Below, piece after piece: positions 25,997 to 35,254 of a stretch of 64,000 bases of DNA. The notes under the pieces were generated by a model, which made no database searches, was not told the DNA's origin, and worked only from the letters and a program-made list of their open reading frames with translations. This stretch comes from Clavelina lepadiformis (taxonomy: Eukaryota; Chordata; Ascidiacea; Aplousobranchia; Clavelinidae). Within the stretch, counting starts at the first letter, position 1, and every line of letters begins with the position of its first letter. The stretch is taken from the NCBI RefSeq assembly GCF_947623445.1, contig NC_135243.1:3784501-3848500 (forward strand). Reading direction: 5' to 3'. The translations under genes were made by a program, and so were the position numbers.

Positions 25997-28283
25997 ACCT
26001 GCGTGAATATAATATAACTGTAATTTCACAAAATGTAGTGAAGGAGATTCGTTAGATTGCACAAAATCGCTTCATGCTAAAAATGGAGACTGAAATCTGA
26101 CCAGACAAGCACGTGATGTCTAGAAAATCTTTTTTTCTCGTTAAAGTCTACACGTTCGACACGAACTGGGGCTCATCCAAACCCCAGTTTTGTGAAATAA
26201 ACGTTGTTTTTAAATTTACATATTACCGCAATTTGGATGCAACGCTGCAGTTTGAATGCACGACAAACTATACGTAACATATCAATTTCCGTTCAACACA
26301 TGTTCACAACTCGTTCCGACTTTATCAAAATGCCATCACGCACAGAGACAATTTACTTCATGGATTGATGTGGTTTGAATTGTGCCAAAGATATTGCTTA
26401 TACTGTATATATTTAGGCTTTAACTCAATTTGTTTCTGAGTAAATTCAAGGGACTTGATCCGAGTAAGCAGTGGTAAAACAAAATTAATAAACAGTAAAT
26501 GTTGTAAAAAATGTAAAGATGACTTAAAAATGCATTTTAATGTAGATGTTTGTTTTCATAAGGAAAAGCTAAACCTCATCAACTTCTAAAGACAAACTTC
26601 AAAAAATGGAAACCTAACGTCAATTATTGAAATAATTTTTGTTCTTTAAATATTTCAAACGCGATCTTTCCATTTGGTAAATTAAAGCCTGAAATAAAAT
26701 TACAATCGAGTTTACCATCTTTAAACAACTGACGAGTTTTAGTTTATTTTTCAAGAATCGTGTGTTTGTAGGCTTTGCTGTCAGACAGGTAGCGGTATAC
26801 ACTGTAGTATGCTTATAGAAATAAGACGACTTGCTTATCCTCCTTCAACACATTTTAAGATTAATTCCAGTCTGCAACTGTATAAAAACAAATCGTATCT
26901 CACTGCTTAAGAAAATCAACTTTTCTTCAAATCAACAAGATGTCTTGGCGTGCTTTTTGCGAACACGTCGTAGAGAATGGAGCTCCTTTGGTGTTTTATG
27001 CTTATTTTGGAACTGAAGAACAGAAATGGGGAGAGAGTTTAGGAGAATATTATCTTGGTGTACGAAGTTTTTCTTAAATATAAGCTTGGTTTACGGTTTA
27101 TTAATAATTACTGGTTTGCTGTTGTGTCGTCCTTGTTTGAAAGTTCATGATGCTAAGTTATAAATAAATTACCCGTAAAGCCCTAAAACCGTTGTTTAAC
27201 TTTTCCACGTTTTGGACTTAAATCAAACTATAAGTTACATTTATTCTTCATACTTACACAGAAACCACCTTTAAAACGCAAAAATAATAAATGTAAAATT
27301 GCATTAGAAAGTCGGAGATAACTCTGACTTGTAAGATAAGTAAGATAACAGAACTTATCTTATTTAAAACTATTTCGTTATTCCGATCGAAAATACGCGG
27401 TGAATTCATTTTTAAGCAACAACTTTCAACTAACCATAAACGTTTAGCTGTATCTTTAAAATTTAAATGCGTTCTTTTGCTCTAAGCCTTAGAGGTCGCC
27501 CTTATAAGCAAATCGAATGGTTCAAACTTCCCGCTTATTGGCGAGGAATATGAGTTTAAGGAACAAAGTGACAACATTTTGACCTACGAGAGTCCGAAGA
27601 AGTCGCTCGCATTCGCGAAGGGACCGAAATGTGAGATGTTTTTAAAAAGAGGAAACCACGTATTTATTTTGAAATTTGATTTGATTTGGAATCACAAGAT
27701 AACTTAACACAATGGTTGGAAATTTTTCATTAAACGGGCAGCCGCAATATGTAACACTTCTGTTTTTTTTCGCAGATGTCATAGTGACGTGGGGACCTGC
27801 CGGTAGTTGTAGTCATTGCTTCAAAGCAGCATATTGGGGGCTTGATTATCTCGAATCCATAGATGTATCTTCTATGATCCAATAAACTCGCTTAAATTTG
27901 TATGAAAAACAACATTATGCAGTAGATATAACTTTCATATTCGGAATCGCAATTGTGCACAGCTGTACTCGGATATATTTGAATTACAGAAAACTGAATT
28001 AAAAAGGTTAAAAGGTTGAAATCACTTTCGCTGTTTGATGAAATGTCCTTTGTAAGGAATGTTGCTTAATGAAGATTCAGCAAAATTGCTTGTGTCTTAC
28101 TTTCAACTTTCGGCGTAGATAAAAAAAAACACAAATAATTCAAGAATCCAAATAGAAACACCTAAGATCTAGGAGAACAATCGCTGATTAAATATGCTAC
28201 AAGCATTTTGAAATGAAATAAAAGCAACGTATACATTAATATTATTAAAATAAAGCAAGTATAAGTTTAACTATAATTCATTT
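25997..28283 (+). repeat. Inner palindrome arm, right
   Basis: Reverse complement of 21,565-24,417 without the 550-base segment. Its outer edge is near TTTAACTATAATTCATTTTTG (about 28,265-28,285). Confidence 0.88.
26940..27885 (+). CDS. Profilin-like protein, locus 12b (inverted twin of 12a)
   Basis: Exons 26940-27057 (118 nt), 27487-27630 (144 nt) and 27776-27885 (110 nt) give 123 residues. The protein is the same as 12a as far as I can compare it, including MSWRAFCEHV, QKWGES and SKSNGSNFPLIGEEY. The exon 2 acceptor differs: CTAG|GCATTAG in 12a is CTAAG|CCTTAG here, so the acceptor has moved one base and exon 2 is 144 nt. Frame is kept only if the upstream donor CTTG|GTGTAC is used, giving LALEV in place of LGALEV. 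If the other donor is used, the product would be frameshifted. Confidence 0.68.
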
Positions 28284-28989
28284 TTGAGAGGAACAAATTG
28301 ACAAATTTTTCATATTTTTGTTTCAAAGCCATGTTGCCACTAATCCAGAATTGTACTACTGTATAGGGGATTTATTTTGAACCGAGGCTTCTGGCAATTT
28401 CGTCCACAATCTTCCAGTTATCTCGTAATCAGAAAGCGGGTGTCGGCAACAAAAATTGAACATAACGCGATGCGATCTTTTGTTTCAAAGCAACGTTGGT
28501 GCTTTTCCGGGAGCCCACAAGATAAGATCGACTAAATTTGATGATATATTCTGGTTCGCACCTTTTCGCGGTTTCGTTGACAATCGTCGTCCGATTGTGT
28601 CGCAATTAGAATGCGACGGTGGGCGACAAACTTAGCACCTTGCGCAGCGCGATTTGTTTGTAAAGCAAGCAAGTTATCAGGTGTGAGTTGGAAAAGAAAA
28701 AAGCAAACGCCCATTTAATTGGACAACACACAACCAGCGTCATACTCAAGTTTAGCGACGTCAGAGAGCTGATGACGAAATTATGTTGCAAGGGTGTATT
28801 CAAGTTGACAATGAGACCTCATGAATAGTCAACCAGTTGTCAGCGAAAGAATGGATAGTTCTTGAATCATAGAGAAAGATTTTTGTGGTACAGTACAGTA
28901 TGTTACAAAACTTTATTGATTACTGTACTTGATGTAATTAGGGTAGCTCACAATAGTGATTGATGTAGGATGAATAATTGAATAATAAT
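28284..28989. other. Right-side spacer between palindrome arms
   Basis: About 0.7 kb with no counterpart on the left and no gene that I recognise. Confidence 0.45.
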
Positions 28990-30465
28990 TGAGGATGAAT
29001 GATTGTAGGATGGAATAGCTTAATAGCGCTTGTATAGCGAGTAAGTAAGCAAGTATTAAAGATGCATAACTTTAAAACTTTACTCTACAAATCTAACATG
29101 CTTCAACGTTATAATCTTACGATTACAGCGACAAAACACAAATGTGGATTTACTCCCAGAATTAGGCAAAGCGTCGTAACAGACATAAAGCAACAAAAGT
29201 GATTCAAAAGTGATTGAACAAAATCTGCAAACCGAGTGGCTTCACGTAGCTTAAGCTGCTTTTGTGACACCAGCAAGCTCACGATTTTCTTGTCAGTGGC
29301 TACTCTACAACGAACCATTAAGCATGATCACTTTTGCGATAAATTTACATTTGTTAGATGTGTATTTTTCTATCGCAATGTTTTTGATGCAAAAAATAAA
29401 AATTTCAAAGCAATCCATTTCATTCCAGTCACTTAGCTTTTAAAGTAAAAAAAACGTTATCTCTTTGAAAATGGATTGGGAAAAATTTTATGATTCGATG
29501 AAAGCAAAAGGAGGTTCTTCGGTGAAGAGCATACATTCATTATCCTTACAAATTATGAGGATGATGACAATACTTGATGGCTTCCCAAGTCTCTCAGTAA
29601 GTACTGTATAGCTTATATTAATATATTGTTGATGTCTGATTGATGGGCTCACATATATACAACTTGGCAGTTTGTTCTGTAATGTAATAAGTGCTAATTA
29701 TGGTTAAACGTATATTTTTTATCTTTGAGACTTTTGTCGCAAATAACTTGATTAGTCGCCCCATTCATGACGTTTCAACAATGCTAGGTGTACTCGTCAT
29801 GAAGTGCTCACTTATCATGCATCGGCTTGAATACTTTTATCTACTTATCGTTTACATTTCAAAGAATTTTCCAACCCGATTGAAGTAAATCTTGGTTTTA
29901 ATTCAGTACAATCAACTTAAAAATTAAATTACTTTTATTTGAAATTAATTTAATTTAATTTTTATATTTATCAACCAGATGACGGAAATTTTTGCCATTG
30001 GCGGCGCTTTTGGGTCTAACTTCCAGATTCAAGGACAGGAATACAATTGTGTGGAGTATCACAATGGCATCTATGTTTATCAAAGTGGAGAAAGAACAAT
30101 TGCTTATGGAGAGACCTCGAGATGTAAGATGTCTATGCATTATGAAACAGCAACTATATGTAAAAATTATTAAAAGTGAAACTACTTTAGCCATCGTGCT
30201 GTTATAAGTAATGTTTTTCCATTTAAATGCAATCACTAGACTGACTAGAGCAACGTTTAATTTTGTTTTTATGTTTTTGCAGTTGTCATGATTGTATGCG
30301 GTGAAGCCAACGCTAAAGGATTTTGGACTCTCTATTTTGAATGCTTTGCCCTATTATACGGTTTAGTGAAAATTAAATGAAATTCATACGAAGTGTTATT
30401 ATTAAACTGTGATCAATAAACTGTTATATTTTGCAATATACGATGCAACTTTGTGTATAATGCTA
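28990..30465 (+). repeat. Outer palindrome arm, right
   Basis: Reverse complement of 18,105-19,485. Its downstream flank (30,466 to about 30,700) continues as an inverted match to 10,150-10,390, beyond locus 5, so this end was copied from or to the locus 5 neighbourhood. Confidence 0.8.
29471..30380 (+). CDS. Profilin-like protein, locus 13 (altered C-terminus)
   Basis: Exons 29471-29596 (126 nt), 29979-30123 (145 nt) and 30283-30380 (98 nt) stay open for 122 residues. Exon 1 reads MDWEKFYDSMKAKGGSSV, with W3. Exon 2 reads IFAIGGAFGSNFQIQGQEY. Exon 3 begins FVMIVCGEANAKG and then departs: compared with locus 10 about 19 bases encoding the conserved CLEAAD segment are missing, so the reading shifts and ends FWTLYFECFALLYGLVKIK. 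The family Cys and C-terminal helix are therefore replaced by a hydrophobic tail. It may be a failing gene or a new C-terminus; I favour decay. Confidence 0.6.
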
Positions 30466-31319
30466 TCGACAACGTATTCTTAACGAAAGGAGATACAAGT
30501 TCAAACAAACTCAAAGCTCACACAATCTATATTTTTATTGCTGCTAGGAAGCTTATTACAATGGACACTCTTGATATCGTGCGAGCTAGAAGATTGAAGT
30601 TGCTGGCTTAGATCTGTATCTCTATATCCTAATAAACCTCATCAGAATCAGAGTGGAATGAATGATCATTTTCGATGTATAAGTCATGACGAAGCGCTTA
30701 GGAAAACTAATACGTCGCTTTGGGCATGACCTACGATGCATATAACCATCAGTAAAAGCACCTAATTAAAACTTGATAAAAACTTTCCGGGTAATTGTAA
30801 AATGACCGTTGCATAGGAAGCACTTCGTAGGAACTTTCTCTTTCAAATCTCCAACATTCATTAATTGATTTATTCCTATTTTGGTTTCAAAGCAAACAAT
30901 AACCCATTCATATATTGCTTGCCATAGATTATGTAACCACCTGCACCTACAACCAGCCTCCACTGTACGGTCAGTTTCATACGTTTTTGTTACCACAAAG
31001 CATTGCTTACGGTTGCGCAGTTTATGAAGTTTCAAACGATATACAGTACTTCAAACAAAAACGCATCTATTTGCAAATCTGTACACGTACAGCGTAAAGT
31101 TACATTGTTGTCTCCAGGTAACAAAATGCACATCATCAAAGTCCATCAACGCGAGATCTGACGTATGCGATACTTAAGATACACGTACATTATACAACCA
31201 TAACAAAACCGACCTAATATTTTATAATTAAAAAGATAGTTTAAAAATTCTACATATATTTACGAATCCGTACATATACACTGTACATTGCTGTTCCGAG
31301 GTTGCAGGGTAAACATTCA
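30466..31319. other. Flank shared with locus 5, then unassigned sequence
   Basis: 30,466 to about 30,700 matches 10,150-10,390 in inverse orientation. The rest, up to locus 14, shows no exon. Confidence 0.5.
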
Positions 31320-32463
31320 TCATAAGCGATGGTCCTCAAGATACGATATTAAGTAATTAACAGTACTTCTGCATTGACGAAATGAATCAGCATCACCGAT
31401 TACAATCAACGTATCTGTCCAATCAAAGTAACTTTGCATTAGTAATTAGATTTAAACAGATAAGCGTAACTTGCTTCAAGCTACAACCAGGAAGGCTACA
31501 GTATACCAAGGCATAGACATCTTACATGTCGGTTGTATTGTATAAGCAAGGGAAGTCAGTGGACTCTCATACGTAAACACGGAATCGTTAATCCTCAGTA
31601 ATCTGCAGTCCTCGTAACGAAAGGAGAAGTTTAAACCTTCAGATTCCGTGATCGTGGAAACTTCGTCATCCTAGTTGAATAATAGCGAAGTGTAATCACA
31701 ACATCATTGAATCTACATCACAACAATCTATGTAACTTATAAAAGATAAGTTTGATATAATTCAATGTACGGTGTAAAGTCGGAACAGTTTGAATTATAA
31801 AAGTTCGAAACATAATAGTAATAATGAAAATTGATACAATATTGAAACATGATAGATACGCCACAGTTTGCATGCATTCCTAGTTTCAACAGCAGAAGGC
31901 AAGAACATTTGAATTGTAATATTTTGCAGATGCTTGTTGACGTTAGAAGTAAAGAAACATAAAACAAAGTATAAAACATGATATTATGCACATTGTATCA
32001 TTGCGATGATAGATTTCGCGGAAAGGATGAAACGAACATAGAAGTGTTCTTGGACAGGATACTCAAGAAAAAATTTCACTATAAAAAATTTGTTACGAAT
32101 ATATCCAAGTCTCGAATATTTTACAAAACGTTTTACAAATAAATTTAAAAAAAACATGGATAGATAGCCGGTCACATTTTGGGAACAGTCTAGAGAAATT
32201 TCAGTTTTTTTACAACGTATGCTACAATGGATTTTAGATGAAAACATTTCGATTCCAGACACGATTAATTAACCGGTAACCACCGTATTACAGAATTAAA
32301 AAAAATTTAAATGAAAGAAAAATGTTCATAAATTGCTTACTGTAAGATCTCCGAACCAATCACAGCTCCAATGTTCCCCCCATAAACTCTCGTTTTTTTT
32401 TAGAAAGGCATAAATGATTGAAGGATACTGGAGCTTTAAATCAGCGCAGAAATCCTGCCACAT
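31320..32463 (-). CDS. Profilin-like protein, locus 14
   Basis: Exons 32341-32463 (123 nt), 31526-31670 (145 nt) and 31320-31414 (95 nt) encode 120 residues. Exon 1 begins MWQDFCADLKLQYPSIIYAF and has SLWGEHW, so both a near-N-terminal W and a W near 30 are kept. Exon 2 has STITESEGLNFSFRYEDC, in which the usual G-E-x-Y is changed to Y-E-D-C. Exon 3 has YTLIVIGDADSFRQCRSTV then NYLISYLEDHRL. The first intron is about 670 bases. Splice sites are canonical. Confidence 0.7.
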
Positions 32464-33090
32464 GACTTCAGTGTGTTCATTTACGTAATCTTATAACCTT
32501 ATAAAACTTGTTTCAAATCGCAATACATTCGTCTTAGTCTTAGTTAAGATTTAACAAAAATTATTTCACAGCAAAAATAAGCCAAATGTTTTCAAATGCA
32601 AAATAACCAAGAAAATTTCCTTTTTCTTATCTCTTTGCCTTTATATACAGAATACACCTTCTATTGTGATTGATGACCATCAAGTATGTCGCTAAGTTAT
32701 ATCGTATGTAGCTAAAAGTCAACATATATACAAAAATTGCCATAACTGAAACACAACATATTTGCTGAACTCTGAACTAACTCTTACATAAGTACTTACA
32801 GTAGATAACTTACAATTGCCTGCGAAACACGCGGCTTTATACGTCGTAATCAACGCTGATAGCTGCCACACACTTACGCAGCACGCTGACTGCCTAAAAT
32901 CGACCACACTGAAGAATAAGTACACGGCAACGAAAAAACTTTCATAGTAAATAGGCTAATCATTTCCCAAGGAAAATACTGCAAATTTCAATTGTTTTTT
33001 GTTATTTTTAGATGCTATTTTTTGTAGAAGCTGAGCATAGACAACTTTGTACTTTGCCTGGATTACATGAAACATAAAACTTCATGAAAC

Positions 33091-33352
33091 TTCCGTGTTT
33101 ACTTATGAGAGTCCACTGAGATCCCTTGCTTATACAATAAAACTAGCATGTAAGATGTCTATGCCTTGTTATACTGTAGCCTTCCTGGTTGTAGCTTGAA
33201 GCAAGTTACGCTTATCTGTTTAAATCTAATTACTAATGCAAAGTTACTTTGATTGGACAGATAAGTTGATTGTAATCGCTGATGCTCATCGTCAATGCAG
33301 AAGGGATGTTAACTACTTCATATCGTATCTCGAGGACCATGTCTTATCATGA
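33091..33352 (+). pseudogene. Truncated profilin-like copy, locus 15
   Basis: An inverted partial copy of locus 14. It has the last 59 nt of exon 2 (33091-33149, VFTYESPLRSLAY) and exon 3 (33261-33352, LIVIADAHRQCRRDV then NYFISYLEDHVLS). Homology stops inside exon 2, so the start, first exon and core are missing. Splice signals and the exon 3 frame are still intact, so the truncation seems recent. Confidence 0.75.
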
Positions 33353-33390
33353 ATGTTTGCCGGAAGTTTTTACGTTAGTTTTAAGTAGAT

Positions 33391-34181
33391 ACTTGCATTG
33401 AACCACAATCATATAATTTAAGTTATCACCAAGTTTAATGACAAATTAACAGTCCAGTACTTGTAAATGTAAAAGGTGCAGCACATTGACATTAGTCAGG
33501 GTGATTATAACGACAACATAATACAATCGCAATTTAACTTAATAGCTTCGTACAACGTTGCGAGGCATTAAAGTGCTGTGGTAGCGTGGTCTTATTGACA
33601 CCTGTTCGGTGCCAGGAGCAGTTTGACCGAAAATTAATCTTATTCAGCAAATTGTTTGTTCTCCACTCATATGTGTGTGCATTGTGCCTGGAACGCTAGC
33701 GATTGAACCCATGCACGGCTTTTAAGAGAATCAATAACTAACGTAAAACATTTCGTTATGCGATCACTAATAACGCAAGTTCAGCGAAATATAATTGGAC
33801 TTAGTAAACAGAAGCAATGTTATGAGTCGGAGCAATGTCGGAGACTTGGGAGGTCGCGACTTTTAACATACTCGACATTTGTTACCTGTGGTGATATGGC
33901 TTTTCCTTATCTACCTCGCGCATAATCACGCCGCCTTAATTGAATCTTGCGTTTTGTGTGAGTTTTGTTAGTTCATCGGTACGACGTTATTCAGTAGTAA
34001 GCGTAGTGTGGAGTGTTCGGCTGCTTAATGTTAAGAGTTTATCTATGTAAGTGTTATATAGTTTACAGTCACGTCTTACGTAACTAATTATATTTTGGAA
34101 CTAGCACTATTCTGTTTAATAAAGCCTTAGTTGCTCTTTGGTTCTATACTTAAGTTCCAAGGTCATGACACTACCCATTGA
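33391..34181 (+). repeat. Dispersed repeat, copy 1 (interrupted by a solo LTR)
   Basis: About 0.5 kb closely similar to 49,249-49,782, with its central part also at about 43,918-44,005. The shared core GTGCTGTGGTAGCGTGG followed by GGTTTGACC about 35 bases on is reminiscent of the A and B boxes of a tRNA-derived SINE, but the match is imperfect. The class is undecided. Confidence 0.55.
33887..34170 (+). mobile_element. Solo LTR of an LTR retrotransposon
   Basis: A 284-base block starting TGTGGTGATATGG and ending GGTCATGACA, inserted in the dispersed repeat. The uninterrupted copy at 49,249-49,782 reads GCTACCCATTGA across the site, so the target was CTACC, now duplicated (33,882-33,886 as TTACC and 34,171-34,175 as CTACC). 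An AATAAA lies near 34,120, as expected inside an LTR. No internal region is present, which points to an old LTR-LTR recombination. The family (Gypsy or other) cannot be told. Confidence 0.75.
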
Positions 34182-34505
34182 GTGTTGGTCGCCGGTTGTC
34201 GTTCGTTGGTTCTTTGCTGACATCCCCGGTACATTTTCATAATGTTTTGGGACTGAATGATTTTAGTTGGTTGACTATTCCATTATTTTAGATATTTAAT
34301 GTTTTATTTCAATCGACACCGTTATTACTTATCCCCACATTACGCGAGTAACGTTCGTGTTTCATCCGTTACTTGAGAGAATGATCCAGCGCGCGATTTA
34401 ACATTACAACCGCTGAGATAAATTTTATTCAATTTTCAGTAATTTCAGTTTACATGCCTTATTATATCTGCTACCTTTACTTTAATAGGATAATTTATGT
34501 AGAAA

Positions 34506-34999
34506 ATGTTGTTTGAATGTTTGGTTAGTGCTGTCATTGCTGTGGTTGTTGGATATTACTGGTTGAATTATGTGAAGCGAGGACCAGTTTACGAAAGCGA
34601 CAAGAAGTTGAATGGAAAGACCGTTCTTATCATTGGTTGGTACTGAAATATGTTCGATAACTCAACTAGTTGTCGTGGTCAATATTAAAATAAACAGGTG
34701 GAAACTCTGGGATTGGGAAAGCGCTGGCGATGGACGTTGCCAAGAGAGGAGCTCGTGTTGTCATCGCATCGAGAAATTTGGAGAAATCAAACAAAGTAAA
34801 AGATGAAATTATTAAAGAAAGCGGCAACCATGAGGTATATGATGTCTGTTATTTTCATGATGGCGTTGAGAATAAATTTTAACTTGTGTTCAGGTTCGTG
34901 CAATGCAAGTGGATCTCGAGGATTTTGATTCTGTGAAAAAATTTGCAAAACAATTTGAAGAAAGCGAAGAGCATCTTGACTATCTCGTCAACAGTGCAG
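34506..34999 (+). pseudogene. Retinol-dehydrogenase-like SDR, truncated copy
   Basis: Three exons remain: 34506-34635, 34698-34834 and 34894-34999. The N-terminus (about residues 2-23) is a hydrophobic anchor, AVIAVVVGYYWLNYV, followed by KRGPVY, then the Rossmann motif GGNSGIGKA, a dinucleotide-binding fold continuing through ARVVIASRN, and NSAG at the end of exon 3. This order matches the RDH11/12/13 group of microsomal short-chain dehydrogenases, which reduce retinaldehyde and other aldehydes with NADPH. Similarity to the second copy ends about 11 bases after exon 3. The active-site exons are absent, and about 60 bases later the displaced peroxidase segment begins. It cannot make a working enzyme. 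Confidence 0.8.
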
Positions 35000-35254
35000 G
35001 CGATTATCATTGTGCTGTATTGTTGTATCATTGTATCATGCTGCTACGATATCGTTTATTACGATATTTGATATATGAGTGAGGACTCGAACTTGAAAAA
35101 ACTTTGTAGTTTCTTGAGTAAAACTATGAGTAGTCTTGCGCTTGAGTACCGGTACACGTAATCTTTTCATAAACGTGCCAATAAACATAAAAATAAGGCG
35201 AAATTGATGTTTCGAGCTTCACGGCTGTTTCAATATTAAATTTAACTCTTGTAG

